Shown here one piece after another: positions 34,504-44,525 of a stretch of 64,000 nucleotides of DNA. Position numbers and translations under genes: made by a program. Source of the stretch: Shewanella sp. OPT22 (GTDB taxonomy: Bacteria; Pseudomonadota; Gammaproteobacteria; Enterobacterales; Shewanellaceae); NCBI RefSeq assembly GCF_004168585.1, contig NZ_PGVH01000042.1:1-64000 (forward strand). Direction: 5' to 3'. The notes beneath the pieces were generated by a model. It had not been told where the DNA came from. It saw only the letters and a program-made list of their open reading frames with translations, and did no database searches. The first letter of the stretch is position 1; each line of letters begins with the position of its first letter.

Positions 34504-34893
34504 TTACTCTTCGTCGATGACAGCTTGGTAACCATCAGCATCAAGTAAGTTAGCTAGCTCAGCTTCATCAGAAGGCTTAACACGGAATAACCAGCCTTCG
34601 CCAAATGCAGATTCGTTTACCAATTCAGGAGAATCTTCTAGCTCTTCATTGATTGCGATTACTTCGCCAGAAACTGGAGCGTAAATGTCAGATGCTGCTT
34701 TTACGGATTCAGCTACTGCACAATCTTCGCCTTGAGATACGGCATCACCAACTTCAGGAAGTTCAACAAACACCATGTCGCCTAAAAGCTCTTGTGCATG
34801 CTCAGAAATACCAACAGTGTAGCTTCCATCCGCTTCTTTGCGTGCCCACTCATGAGATTTTGCGTATTTTAATTCAGTAGGTAAAGTGCTCAT
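34504..34893 (-). CDS. gcvH: Glycine cleavage H protein
   Basis: A 129-residue lipoyl carrier protein that shuttles the aminomethyl group between P, T and L proteins. The lipoylated lysine lies in [15 protein letters not shown] and the N-terminal KYAKSHEW motif is typical. It sits between gcvT and gcvP in the standard operon and has the expected length. Confidence 0.97.
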   Translation of the reverse strand: MSTLPTELKYAKSHEWARKEADGSYTVGISEHAQELLGDMVFVELPEVGDAVSQGEDCAVAESVKAASDIYAPVSGEVIAINEELEDSPELVNESAFGEGWLFRVKPSDEAELANLLDADGYQAVIDEE

Positions 34894-34992
34894 TTTTTAT
34901 GATTCCTTGTTGAGTGTAACGCCTCAGGTTGTGTTGATAAATTGAGGCGCACATATTCTACAATATTCTTAGTTATATTTATTTATAATCTT

Positions 34993-36087
34993 TTAAAATG
35001 CTTGTTTGCCATTACGAACGAAACAAGGCTTGACAACTTTTACTTCAACGCGCTTTTTACGCATTTCAACTTCAGCGACTTCAGCGATGCCTTTTGGTAC
35101 ACGTGCCATAGCGATGCTATAATCTAATGTAGGAGAAAATGTACCACTAGTAATAATACCTTGGTGCTCTGTACCTTCGCTGTCAGTGAAGAAAACATTC
35201 ATGCCGTGACGAAGTACACCTTTTTGCTCCATCACTAGGCCAACCATCTTTTCAGTACCATTTGCTCTAATGGTAGTGAGTGCCTCACGACCAATGAAGT
35301 TACGGTCTTCTGGTTCCCAAGCAATAGTCCAGCCCATGTTTGCAGCAATTGGGTTAACCGTTTCGTCCATATCTTGACCGTATAAGTTCATGCCAGCTTC
35401 CAAGCGAAGCGTGTCACGTGCACCTAAACCACAAGGGCGAACGCCTGCATCCAGTAACGCCTGCCACAACGTTTCTGCTTCCGCTTGAGGCACGGTGATT
35501 TCATAGCCAGACTCACCGGTGTAACCCGTGGTTGCAATGAACAATGAATCAGCTTGAACGCCAAAGAAAGGCTTCATACCTTCAACAGCTGCATTTTGGG
35601 TGTCATTCAACACTTTTGCCGTTTTTGCTTTTGCGTTTGGTCCTTGAACCGCAATCATTGCAAGTTCAGGTTGCTCGGTAATTTCAACGTTGAAAGCTTT
35701 TGCTTGCTCGTTAATCCAAGCTAAATCTTTTTCACGGGTAGCAGAGTTAACCACAAGACGGTAGTGCGTCTCTGTTAGGTAGTAAGTGATTAAATCGTCA
35801 ATTACACCAGCGTCATGGTTTAACATACCGCCGTAAAGTGCTTTACCCGTTACAGTTAATTTTGCAATATCGTTGGCAAGTAAGGTTCTCAGGAATGATT
35901 TAGCTTCAGTTCCCGTAATGTCTACAACAGTCATATGTGAAACATCAAACATACCAGCATCTTGTCTAACAGCATGATGTTCCTCAATTTGAGAACCATA
36001 ATTAAGCGGCATATCCCAGCCGTAAAAATCAACCATTTTAGCGTTTGATTGAAGATGCTTATCAAAAAGTACTGTTTTATTTGCCAT
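34993..36087 (-). CDS. gcvT: Aminomethyltransferase (T protein of glycine cleavage)
   Basis: A 364-residue tetrahydrofolate-dependent enzyme that releases ammonia from the H-protein intermediate and forms methylene-THF. Family motifs: [21 protein letters not shown] and YTGESGYEI. The start is placed at ATG 36087 ([12 protein letters not shown]), after AAAGGGAT, because this is where the family begins; a longer frame adds 22 unlike residues. It is the first gene of the gcv operon. I found no clear glycine riboswitch in the upstream 230 bases. Confidence 0.95.
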   Translation of the reverse strand: MANKTVLFDKHLQSNAKMVDFYGWDMPLNYGSQIEEHHAVRQDAGMFDVSHMTVVDITGTEAKSFLRTLLANDIAKLTVTGKALYGGMLNHDAGVIDDLITYYLTETHYRLVVNSATREKDLAWINEQAKAFNVEITEQPELAMIAVQGPNAKAKTAKVLNDTQNAAVEGMKPFFGVQADSLFIATTGYTGESGYEITVPQAEAETLWQALLDAGVRPCGLGARDTLRLEAGMNLYGQDMDETVNPIAANMGWTIAWEPEDRNFIGREALTTIRANGTEKMVGLVMEQKGVLRHGMNVFFTDSEGTEHQGIITSGTFSPTLDYSIAMARVPKGIAEVAEVEMRKKRVEVKVVKPCFVRNGKQAF

Positions 36088-36263
36088 CGTTATCCCTTTG
36101 AGGGTTATTTTTGTAGGGAGTCTTAACTCTATTCCTTGAAATGAGTAAGACAAAAAGTTGCAGAATTATACCTCGAAGACAAAAATTGTATACAAAAGTT
36201 TTTCTAAAAGTGAATGATTAAGCATTAGATTTAATAATATGAAATAAGGGGAATACAACGCAT

Positions 36264-36293
36264 AAAAAAAGCCGTTATAGGGCATGAACGGCT
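36264..36293 (-). terminator. Terminator of the ubi genes
   Basis: AGCCGTT / AACGGCT hairpin followed on the minus strand by seven T residues, 25 bp after the ubiI stop codon. It separates the ubiH-ubiI unit from gcvT. Confidence 0.8.
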
Positions 36294-36317
36294 GTATTGC
36301 TAGGTTTTAGGTAACTA

Positions 36318-37526
36318 TTACTTGCACAATTTAGGCAATTTTAATTTATGCCCTAACGCATGTTTAGCGAATAAATCTTTAACTGGTCCAATTTGATTAA
36401 CTAAATTTAATCCCAAATCTCGCAAGGCTTTTTTAATTGGATTAGAACCAGCAAATAAACGCTTTAACCCTTCCATAGAGGCAATCATTTCGGCCGCTTC
36501 GGCTTTACGCCAGCGTTCTAGGGAGCGTAGATTTCGATATTCCCCTAAATCCTGGTTATCTTGTTTTAACTCGCTCAGAGTTTCAATGATGCTTGCTGCA
36601 TCCAAAAAGCCTAGATTCACACCTTGGCCTGCTAAGGGGTGAATTGTGTGAGCTGCATCTCCAGCTAAAATAAGTCGGTGCTGAGCAAACTGTCGGGCAT
36701 AACGCATTCTTAATGGGAAAGCCGGATTTTTGCTTTCGAGTTTACATAGCCCAAGCTTGCCATCAAATGCTGCAGTGAGCGCTTTGTTAAACGCTTCAGT
36801 TTCCATGGCTTGTAATGCTTTTGCTTTTTCCGGTGGAACTGACCAAACGATTGAGCACAAGTCAGGTTCATTGAGTGGCAAAAAGGCTAAAGGGCCATCG
36901 GCTAGGAACACCTGTCTTGCACAATTGTTGTGAGCTACTTCGGTACGAATGTTCGCTACGATAGCGTGATGATCGTAATCCCAAAATGTCAGCGGAATTT
37001 TGCATTGTTCACGTACCCAAGAGTTTGCGCCATCTGCAGCTATAACGACTGAAGCCGTTAAGTTTTCGCCTGAACTTAACGATATCCACGTTTCTTTGTC
37101 GCCGAAAGCAATATTGCCGACTCTTTGGTTTTGAATATGTGTTAATTCGGTTAACTCACTCGCACGCATTGCAAGCGCATGACTGATATTGTCATTTTCG
37201 ATAATATTGCCAAGGATTGACTCATTTTGATCTTTCGCATCAAAGTCGATTGAACCTAAACCGTCTTTCGTCCATACGTGCATGGTATCGTAGTGACCAG
37301 ATCGAGACTCATTAATATGTTCCCATGCACCGAGGTTTTTAAGTAAGTTAGTACTGGCTTTGTTGATGGCGCTGACACGTAAACGAGTTTCACCAGTAAC
37401 CGCTTGAGTTTCACTTGCATCAATCACAACGGTTTTAATGCCTTCTTGTGCAAGACCAATGGCTGTTGCAAGCCCAACCATGCCACCACCAATAATTGCT
37501 ACTTCGAAATTTTGAGTATTGAACAT
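36318..37526 (-). CDS. ubiI: Ubiquinone-biosynthesis FAD monooxygenase (UbiI/VisC family)
   Basis: A 402-residue UbiH/UbiF/VisC-family flavoprotein hydroxylase. It has the dinucleotide-binding IIGGGMVGLATAIGLA, the central DG motif (VIAADGANSWVR) and the second FAD motif ILAGDAAHTIHPLAGQG. It hydroxylates the ring of a ubiquinone precursor at the membrane; position next to ubiH upstream of gcvT matches E. coli ubiI. Assignment to I rather than F rests on this synteny. ATG at 37526; 32 bp follow the ubiH stop. Confidence 0.88.
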   Translation of the reverse strand: MFNTQNFEVAIIGGGMVGLATAIGLAQEGIKTVVIDASETQAVTGETRLRVSAINKASTNLLKNLGAWEHINESRSGHYDTMHVWTKDGLGSIDFDAKDQNESILGNIIENDNISHALAMRASELTELTHIQNQRVGNIAFGDKETWISLSSGENLTASVVIAADGANSWVREQCKIPLTFWDYDHHAIVANIRTEVAHNNCARQVFLADGPLAFLPLNEPDLCSIVWSVPPEKAKALQAMETEAFNKALTAAFDGKLGLCKLESKNPAFPLRMRYARQFAQHRLILAGDAAHTIHPLAGQGVNLGFLDAASIIETLSELKQDNQDLGEYRNLRSLERWRKAEAAEMIASMEGLKRLFAGSNPIKKALRDLGLNLVNQIGPVKDLFAKHALGHKLKLPKLCK

Positions 37527-37558
37527 TGTTAATCCGTTACGTATTAGATAGCTATTCG

Positions 37559-38800
37559 CTAAAAATGAGATTGAGTGGTGAAACCCATGGCTTTTTTACC
37601 AACAGGGGCTTTAAGAAAAGGTAGATATGAGAGTAAGCGTAATCCTAGACTTCGACCACAAACCAAAGGCCAGTGATTATTAGAGAACCCTCTCACCAAA
37701 AATTCAACTCTGTTTAAGGTGTTACCTCTATCTTCTTGCCTTTGCTTTAGGTAAGTATGCGTAATTTGAGTGCTTCCTAAATCCTGTTCGGACTTGAGTC
37801 CATTTTCAACAACATCGATAACTGTCATTATATCTCTGAGCCCTAAGTTAAAACCTTGCCCAGCAATTGGGTGTAAGGTCTGGGCCGCATTACCGACAAA
37901 AATTGTGCGATGATGAATCGGTCTTGGCATGCAGGTCATGATCAACGGGTAGCTAAAACGCTTGCCTGCAGCAATTAGTTTACCCGCTCGATAACCAAAT
38001 GCTTGTTGTAGCTTTTCAATAAAAGCGTCATCAGACAATTGCAGATATTCCTCAGCTTGTTCAGGCGTTAATGCCCAGACGAGGGATAAGCGATCACGTC
38101 CGTTTAACTCAGACATGGGCAACAATGCTAACGGGCCTGTATCTGTGAATCGTTCCCAAGCTCTGTGTTGATGCTTCTGCTCAAGCTCAATATTGGCAAT
38201 GATTGCAGTTTGTTCAAAGTTAACGAACTCTTGAGATAAATTCAGGCTTTGTCTAATGATTGAATTCGCACCGTCAGCCGCAACCACTAATTTTGCATTG
38301 AGCTTTTCACCGTTATCAAGCGTTAATGTTTTACTATCAATTTCAGCGGTAACGTCGATCACTTTTGCAGGGCAAAACATGGTGACATCTGAACTTTGTA
38401 ATTTTTGGTGTAATTTAAAACCCACAGGGCTTAATTCTACAACGGCACCCATCGCATCAAGATTAAAATCTTGTGCATCAAGTTGAGTCATTCCGAAGTG
38501 ACCACGGTCAGAAATATGAATACGAGAGATATCGGTACCAAGGTGTTTGATATCATCCCAAATATCGAGATTTTTGAATGCTTCGATTGTACCGTGCGAC
38601 AGAGCAATGGCTCTGGCATCAAAACCTGGGTGCTCAGCAGTTGGTTCATAGGCTTCAACAAGTGCAATATTAAGTGGCTTATTTAATCTGTTAGCTTTTA
38701 GTGCTAAGCCAAGCGCTAATACTGAGCCAACCATTGCCCCACCGACAATGACGACATCAAATTGATGAGTTGAACCTTGTGTTGATGTGTTATCGACCAT
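37559..38800 (-). CDS. ubiH: 2-octaprenyl-6-methoxyphenol hydroxylase-like UbiH
   Basis: A 413-residue flavoprotein monooxygenase paralogous to its neighbour. FAD motifs VVIVGGAMVGSVLALGLAL, VVAADGANSIIR and FVGNAAQTLHPIAGQG are present, the last with GN in place of the common GD. It catalyses a ring hydroxylation in ubiquinone synthesis. ATG at 38800 (MVDNTSTQG) is preferred; the longer frame begins with TTG, and GGAAGG lies just before the ATG. In many relatives pepP precedes ubiH; it is absent here. Confidence 0.9.
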   Translation of the reverse strand: MVDNTSTQGSTHQFDVVIVGGAMVGSVLALGLALKANRLNKPLNIALVEAYEPTAEHPGFDARAIALSHGTIEAFKNLDIWDDIKHLGTDISRIHISDRGHFGMTQLDAQDFNLDAMGAVVELSPVGFKLHQKLQSSDVTMFCPAKVIDVTAEIDSKTLTLDNGEKLNAKLVVAADGANSIIRQSLNLSQEFVNFEQTAIIANIELEQKHQHRAWERFTDTGPLALLPMSELNGRDRLSLVWALTPEQAEEYLQLSDDAFIEKLQQAFGYRAGKLIAAGKRFSYPLIMTCMPRPIHHRTIFVGNAAQTLHPIAGQGFNLGLRDIMTVIDVVENGLKSEQDLGSTQITHTYLKQRQEDRGNTLNRVEFLVRGFSNNHWPLVCGRSLGLRLLSYLPFLKAPVGKKAMGFTTQSHF

Positions 38801-38890
38801 GAACCTTCCGAGCAATTTTTTCGAAGTAGTGTGATTGATTCATCAAGATAATGACATGATTTGAATCAATCACATAAACAGATACGTAAA

Positions 38891-39469
38891 TTAATGAAGC
38901 ACTTCCGGCTTATCTTCACTATCATCTTCTTGGCCATCACGCATAAATTCAGCAAAGCAAATTGCAACGGCATCCTGAACGTAATCAACAAGTGCAATGT
39001 AAGCGTCTTCAGACTCGTCATCTTCAGAAATATCTAACTCAATTTGTGATATTTCAGAAAGATCTTTAACGACTTCTTTTACGTCTTCAGAACTTTTATT
39101 GATCTTAGGTTGAGCTATTGCTATTGACGTCAAGAAGCTTTGAACCCATAAAGATAAGGCTTCAACACGAGCGGTGAGTGACTCTTCTTCTTCTGGAAGC
39201 AACAGCGTAAAGCCAAATTCAAACTCAGCTAAACGATCATGTGCATCTTTATGAAGATCGGCCACTACGGCTAATAGTGACTCAGGAAATGCTCGTCCCT
39301 CACTAATGATATCGGTTAAGGCAGGTAACCAAAGATCAGCTTTCTCTCCTAAACCTCCACAAATTAAACCAACAACAGCGCCATGAACTTCAGACGGATG
39401 CAAAGAAATTTCAGCGGCTTTTAGTGCTGCTATGAGCTTGTCAGTCCGTAAAGACGGTGGAGTAACCAT
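38891..39469 (-). CDS. ygfB: UPF0149/YgfB family protein
   Basis: A 192-residue acidic protein of the YgfB/YecA family (GAVVGLICGG, FGFTLLLPEEEE, LSLWVQSFL, YVQDAVAICFAEF). The function is unknown in most bacteria; it is conserved beside the ubi genes and divergent from zapA. ATG at 39469 (MVTPPSLRTDKL) is chosen over a GTG 16 codons upstream because family similarity starts there. Confidence 0.88.
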   Translation of the reverse strand: MVTPPSLRTDKLIAALKAAEISLHPSEVHGAVVGLICGGLGEKADLWLPALTDIISEGRAFPESLLAVVADLHKDAHDRLAEFEFGFTLLLPEEEESLTARVEALSLWVQSFLTSIAIAQPKINKSSEDVKEVVKDLSEISQIELDISEDDESEDAYIALVDYVQDAVAICFAEFMRDGQEDDSEDKPEVLH

Positions 39470-39705
39470 AGATTTGTTCCATAAAGAAATATTGCTGCTA
39501 ATACTAACAGATAGCACATTGTGAGAAAACTTGTGCGAATCAAGCTGATTACAAATTGAGGCGCAACGATGAAAAATTAGCTAACATAGTTAAAGAAGCA
39601 GCAACTAAATTAAATTGGGTTAGATATTTTGAAGAGTCTGTTGCACTTTTTATACGGGACTTATATAGTCCGACTTAAGCTCAACATAAAGGATGTTGGA
39701 TAGAC

Positions 39706-40020
39706 ATGAGTAACAAAGCCATTGATATCACATTATTGGGGCGGACCTACTCAATAGCCTGTCCGCCAGATCAAGAAGCAGCATTAAGAGATATTGCTGA
39801 TAAGCTTGAAACGCAATTAGCTGAACTAAAAGGTCGAACATCAAGCCTGAGTCGTGAAGAAATTGTGATAATGGCAGCATTAAATATTGGTCACGAGCTC
39901 TATACTGAACAACAGAAAAACAAAGCGTATATGTCACAAATGGATGAACGCATTCTTTTGTTACAATCAACGCTAGAACAAGCGCTTGTAGAGCGCAGCG
40001 TAGGGCAAGCAAAGTCCTAA
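39706..40020 (+). CDS. zapA: Cell division protein ZapA
   Basis: A 104-residue protein that bundles FtsZ filaments at the septum. N-terminal VDITLLGRTYSIACPPDQE-type strand-turn-strand region followed by a long coiled coil. AAGGA lies nine bases before the ATG. It is directly followed by 6S RNA, the standard zapA-ssrS arrangement. Confidence 0.93.
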   Translation: MSNKAIDITLLGRTYSIACPPDQEAALRDIADKLETQLAELKGRTSSLSREEIVIMAALNIGHELYTEQQKNKAYMSQMDERILLLQSTLEQALVERSVGQAKS

Positions 40021-40065
40021 TTTAAAGAACTTTAGTTAATTGCAACTGTGATTAACACAACAGCG

Positions 40066-40255
40066 TTACGCTCCCTGGGGTATTAGCCAGCTAGTAATGT
40101 CCCTGTGCCGATGCTTACAACCTTAGGGTGAAGGTTTTACTGACATTGAGCATGCTCGGCTTGTACCGAGAAGCCTTAGGAAGTATGGCTTTACCCGCCT
40201 TGAACCTACGGTTCAAGGGCTTACACCGGCAGCGGTATCTTGGGGAGCTACCTAT
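40066..40255 (+). ncRNA. ssrS: 6S RNA
   Basis: Recognised by the conserved central/closing stems: TGAGCATGCTCGGCTTGTAC then CCGAGAAGCCTTA, and CCTTGAACC...GGTTCAAGGG followed by TTACA. Flanking CCCTGGGGT and CTTGGGGAG can close the outer stem. 6S RNA binds sigma-70 RNA polymerase and mimics an open promoter. Ends are approximate (within about 10 bases). Its usual downstream neighbour, fau/ygfA, is not in the window; an island follows. Confidence 0.93.
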
Positions 40256-40260
40256 TAAAA

Positions 40261-40290
40261 AGCCTTGACTTTAAAGTCAGGGCTTTTTTT
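40261..40290 (+). terminator. Terminator after 6S RNA
   Basis: AGCCTTGACTTT / AAAGTCAGGGCT stem with one mismatch followed by seven T residues. It ends the zapA-ssrS transcript and marks the last clear backbone feature before the gmt island. Confidence 0.9.
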
Positions 40291-40431
40291 GTCACTGTAC
40301 CCATAAAATATATTTATAGCTCTTAAATCATTACTAAAACATCTAATAATAGACTGCGGCTCCGCATAAAAAATTGGATGTTGATCACAGATTAATAGTC
40401 AATCATTTACTAAATATACTAACTCATTAAA

Positions 40432-40456
40432 TGACCGAGTAATAACTGTTCGGTCA
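40432..40456. promoter_or_regulatory. Inverted repeat upstream of gmtY
   Basis: TGACCGA - 11 bases - TCGGTCA, ending 26 bp before the gmtY ATG. The spacing suits a dimeric repressor or a recombinase arm site. No regulator gene is adjacent, so self-control by a gmt product is possible. Confidence 0.5.
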
Positions 40457-40482
40457 TCATAATTTATCTTGTTGATAGGTGA

Positions 40483-41949
40483 ATGATGGTTGGTATTGTT
40501 AGGGTTAATGCAAAAGTAAAAATAGATAACTCTAGCCAGTTTCTTTCAATTCCTGTCTTACTTACTGAGCAAGGTGTCATCGAACCCTTACTCGATTACT
40601 TAATTGCACATGACTCTGCCCGAAGTCATTCATGGAAGAACAGAGTGGTGTTCGCCTGTCAGTTACTTCTCGAATATATGTCTGCAAATCAAAACTTGTT
40701 TCAAGCTCCAGATCTGCTTTTTTCTCACTTTGTTTATCGCTTACAAGCTGGGACGATTAACGATGCGGGAGAGGATGATTCGGATCTGTTTTGGCTTCCA
40801 AGAAGGATCAGTAATGTAAATCAGTTATTATCTGCTTTGAATCAGTTTACAGATTGGTTGAGTATTCATCGTGGCAGTGAGCCTCTGAACCCACTTGTCG
40901 AAGCGACAAATTATCAACAGCAACTCAACTACGCCGCTTGGCATAAAAGAAATCAACATCAGTTTTTAGGTCACTTAAAAAGTAATAAGCAGTCCGATCT
41001 AATGAAACAGACTCGTAAGATTCGTGGCAAAAGGGATGTCATTCAAATCGACAGTGATGCAATTTCTTTTTCCGAGAACTTGTTTCCAAAGTTCCTACTG
41101 TGCGGTCTAGGTAACGCCAAAGATTCCAGAGTGGCTTTACGAGATCAATTAATCTTATTGTTGATGCATGGGGCTGGAGTTAGAGAGAGTGATGCTCTGC
41201 ATTTATGGGTTCATGATGTATTAATCGATAACATGGACGAAAATAATGCGCTTGTGCGACTGTATCATCCAGAAGATGGAAGAGCGCCTGATAACTGGAA
41301 AGGACGAAATAAGCAACATACAAGGAGTGCTTACCTTCAAGAGCTATATGGATTAAAACCAAGAAATCGATTAGTAGGAACCAAGCGTGTTGGTTGGAAA
41401 ACCAAAATTGTAGATCATCAAGATAATTATATTCACTTACACTGGTTCCCTGCATTTTATGGTGTGCTCTTCAAAAAGTTATGGCTTCGGTACTTGAACT
41501 GCCTACTGCCAATAGAACGTAATCATCCTTATGCTTTTATTTCTTTTTCAAGAAATGAGATGGGACAGCCTCTAACTCTTAATGCTTTTAATCAAGGCTA
41601 CAAAGCAGGTTTGGTTCGTATAGGACTCGCAAGCTCTAAATCCCAAGGACGTTCTCCACATGCTCACCGTCATGCATACGGGAGGCGTTTAACCAAGGCA
41701 AAACTTGACCCCATTTTAATAAAAAAAGCACTCCATCATTCATCCTTGAATTCTCAGTTAGTTTATACAACTCCAGGAATCCAAGATGTTACTGACGCAC
41801 TAAATGCTATTGAGTCAATAAATAGCACTGGAGAAAAAACAAATGTTGAAAGTGAGAACTGGAGTGAATTACTGAAAGAAGCTTTTGAAGATATCGATCC
41901 TGACGGCTTGTTCTCAGGCAAATTTCCAAGGTTTAGGGTGAGTGAGTAA
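40483..41949 (+). CDS. gmtY: Gamma-mobile-trio recombinase GmtY
   Basis: A 488-residue tyrosine-recombinase-fold protein and first gene of a three-gene unit matching the gamma-mobile-trio (GMT) described from Vibrio and relatives. C-terminal catalytic landmarks: the arginine in HGAGVRESDALHLW, HAHRHAYGRR (HxxR), LHHSSL and the tyrosine in LVYTT. It probably mediates site-specific mobility of the island. AGGTG precedes the first of two adjacent ATGs. Its stop overlaps the next start (TAATG). Confidence 0.85.
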   Translation: MMVGIVRVNAKVKIDNSSQFLSIPVLLTEQGVIEPLLDYLIAHDSARSHSWKNRVVFACQLLLEYMSANQNLFQAPDLLFSHFVYRLQAGTINDAGEDDSDLFWLPRRISNVNQLLSALNQFTDWLSIHRGSEPLNPLVEATNYQQQLNYAAWHKRNQHQFLGHLKSNKQSDLMKQTRKIRGKRDVIQIDSDAISFSENLFPKFLLCGLGNAKDSRVALRDQLILLLMHGAGVRESDALHLWVHDVLIDNMDENNALVRLYHPEDGRAPDNWKGRNKQHTRSAYLQELYGLKPRNRLVGTKRVGWKTKIVDHQDNYIHLHWFPAFYGVLFKKLWLRYLNCLLPIERNHPYAFISFSRNEMGQPLTLNAFNQGYKAGLVRIGLASSKSQGRSPHAHRHAYGRRLTKAKLDPILIKKALHHSSLNSQLVYTTPGIQDVTDALNAIESINSTGEKTNVESENWSELLKEAFEDIDPDGLFSGKFPRFRVSE

Positions 41950-44525
41950 TGGGCAGAAGTAATGACATTGAATTATCATGGTTAACAGAAGAATACGGCA
42001 CAGCTTGGGAAACATGGCGAGAGCTAGCTTCTACATGGTTAACCCAAAAAAATCATGGTGTATCACACTCTTTAACTAGTGTTTGTTGCTTTATCGAGAG
42101 ATTCTTAGTTCCTCGTTTACTCACCGATCCTGTTGAGTTTTTTGTTACTTCCAATGAGAGTACATTTAAAGAGTTTTTGCTGAGCCTAGAATTATCTGAG
42201 TCATACCGAGTAAGGCTTAATAACGAAACCACTAAATTTATTGAGTGGCTGCTTATTGAGTATTATTCAGAGCCAGATGATAACGGAGAACTAAAGCGAT
42301 TATTCAAAAACCCTTTGGAAGTTGAAAGTGCACCGAAGTCTAGGCTTGAAACCGTATATAACGCACTACCTTATGCTTATATTAAGCAATTAAGAAATAT
42401 ACTTTGCCCAAAACAAGCTCGTGATTTTAAAGACTGGATTTGGCCTATAGAACAAAGTGCCTCGATTGATGAAACACTGAGGCACTGTAAAGATTGGATG
42501 CTAGTTGATGAATCACAAATTGATAAAACCGATCCTGATTGTATTTGGAAAGAAATCGTTTTAACAAAAGCTCGTTCGATAAGAATCAATGGAGTGTTAC
42601 AGCGCAAGCCTATTGGCTCAAAACTCTACTTCATATGGTCACCTGTAAAAGCAGTCGCTTTACTCATAAAATTGCTGCTCCCATTGAGAACCTTTCAAGT
42701 CAGAATGCTTGATTCTGGAGAGGCCGATACTTGGCGTTATGTAAACGGTAGCTGGGAACACAATACCACACACTCTTTTGCTCAAGGTTCAGAACAGCGG
42801 CCTTGGCGCAAAGGTGTTTTTTGCCGAATAAGAACGCCAGATATCGGTGATGTAATGACAGGGCTCTACATTAATACCAATAAAACCGCAGATAGAAATA
42901 AAGATGAAATTTCCAGAGGTTATGTCATACCTTGGCAATATGAAGAAGCGTTATATTGGTTAGAAAAGTTACGTAACTGGCAAGAGAAATACAACGCAAT
43001 AGCAAAGCCTACCTCAATACAATCAATTACAAGAAGGCACTTCGGAACCTACAAAACTGTGGTACAAAAAGAAGAAATTGGTGATATATGTTTTTTGTTT
43101 AGGAATGCGTCTGCCACAATCGATGATGATAAAAATGCGCCCATTACGGATTCATATGTAAATAAGCTTTGGTATGCGCTTTTATCTGAATTTGAAGAAC
43201 AACTATTCAAAGAAGGAGCAAAATTACCTGACGGCCGTAAAATACCACTCATAGATGGTGATAAAACACTTTTCCCACTGCATTCACTGAGAGTGTCATT
43301 AATTACATGCTATGCCGTTGAAGGAGAAATTCCAGCCCCTGTTTTATCAAAGCTACTCGCAGGCCACAGTCGTTTAATCATGACAATGCATTACACAAAA
43401 ATAACACCAGCGGTTATGGCTCGTAAGATGAAAAAAGCTGAAGATAAAATCAACCAAAACGAAGAAGGTAGCTTAAAGTCGTTTTTAGCTGATAGTTCAT
43501 TACAGCAAATTGAGCAAAAATCAGTATTCAGAGAGCTTAGTTCTGTTGAAACCGTTATTCGTTCCAAGAATATTGCAGGCTGGCAAGAGAGAGCGATTGG
43601 TGTCTGTTTAGTTGGCGGTAACACTTCTAAAGATGAAACTAATACCTCACTCGCTGGATGCTGGAACGGAGGTTACAAGCTTAAAAAAGCTAACGCAAAC
43701 CAAGCCGACTTATACGGCTCTGTTGAGCACGGCTTTGAAAACTGTGTTCGATGTCGCTGGTTCATTACAGACATTCGTTATATTCATGCTTTAACTTCAC
43801 ACCTAAATAATATCAGCTTTCAATCAACAGAAGCCGCAAAACGAGCTACAGAACTTGAAGCTCAAAAAGAACTGTTATTGGATGAAAAATACTTTTATGA
43901 AGCAAACGAGCAGGTTTTTACTAAAGACAGTGAGCTTACTTCAATAGATCGGCGTCTTGAAAAATTCCAAACGGAAGCTGATGAGTGGTGCAAAGATCTG
44001 ATTGCGTGTTTTCAGATCATAAGAAGGTTGTTGAAATTAGAAGAAAAAAGAGAAGGTGAAGATAGTCAGCAAAAAGTGGTTGCACTAGGCGGAGTAGATG
44101 ATATTTCGGAATTTATTTCATTTACAGAGTCAGATTCTGAGTTACATCAGCTATCACAAGTCTGCTTTGACGCAGAAATCTATCCAGACCTTCGAGACAG
44201 CCTATTCAGTACACCTGCAATAGAGCGACGTTCAAAGAGCTTAAACAAGCTACTCATGAATAATGGTTTGTCACCGATATTTATGAACTTCAACGATGAA
44301 ATGCAGTTAATTGCTGGCAATGCGATGATACGTGCAATGCTAAAAAAGTCAGAGTCAGTTAATGATCAAAACGTCTTACGCAAAATTACTGAAGAAATCG
44401 AAAACTTATCCTTTAACGATAGTAAGTTGATTGATTTAGGTGTTAAAGCCATTGAAGATATTTCTAAAATGCCAGTGTTCAGGCTTAATCAAATACCAAA
44501 GAAACTAGGAAGAAGCGATAAATGA
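41949..44525 (+). CDS. gmtZ: Gamma-mobile-trio integrase-like protein GmtZ (VPA1269-type)
   Basis: An 858-residue protein, second gene of the trio. Its middle part carries a tyrosine-recombinase-like pattern (HSLRVSLITCYAVEG, LAGHSRLIMTMHYTK). It is followed by a cysteine-containing region (GCWNGGYKL, NCVRCRW) and a long helical part. It presumably acts with GmtY in element mobility; its precise chemistry is not known to me. It overlaps its neighbours at both ends. Confidence 0.8.
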   Translation: MGRSNDIELSWLTEEYGTAWETWRELASTWLTQKNHGVSHSLTSVCCFIERFLVPRLLTDPVEFFVTSNESTFKEFLLSLELSESYRVRLNNETTKFIEWLLIEYYSEPDDNGELKRLFKNPLEVESAPKSRLETVYNALPYAYIKQLRNILCPKQARDFKDWIWPIEQSASIDETLRHCKDWMLVDESQIDKTDPDCIWKEIVLTKARSIRINGVLQRKPIGSKLYFIWSPVKAVALLIKLLLPLRTFQVRMLDSGEADTWRYVNGSWEHNTTHSFAQGSEQRPWRKGVFCRIRTPDIGDVMTGLYINTNKTADRNKDEISRGYVIPWQYEEALYWLEKLRNWQEKYNAIAKPTSIQSITRRHFGTYKTVVQKEEIGDICFLFRNASATIDDDKNAPITDSYVNKLWYALLSEFEEQLFKEGAKLPDGRKIPLIDGDKTLFPLHSLRVSLITCYAVEGEIPAPVLSKLLAGHSRLIMTMHYTKITPAVMARKMKKAEDKINQNEEGSLKSFLADSSLQQIEQKSVFRELSSVETVIRSKNIAGWQERAIGVCLVGGNTSKDETNTSLAGCWNGGYKLKKANANQADLYGSVEHGFENCVRCRWFITDIRYIHALTSHLNNISFQSTEAAKRATELEAQKELLLDEKYFYEANEQVFTKDSELTSIDRRLEKFQTEADEWCKDLIACFQIIRRLLKLEEKREGEDSQQKVVALGGVDDISEFISFTESDSELHQLSQVCFDAEIYPDLRDSLFSTPAIERRSKSLNKLLMNNGLSPIFMNFNDEMQLIAGNAMIRAMLKKSESVNDQNVLRKITEEIENLSFNDSKLIDLGVKAIEDISKMPVFRLNQIPKKLGRSDK

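Noticed and set aside
36088..36263. Glycine riboswitch before gcvT
   Set aside because: I could not find the paired aptamer core motifs in this short AT-rich leader.
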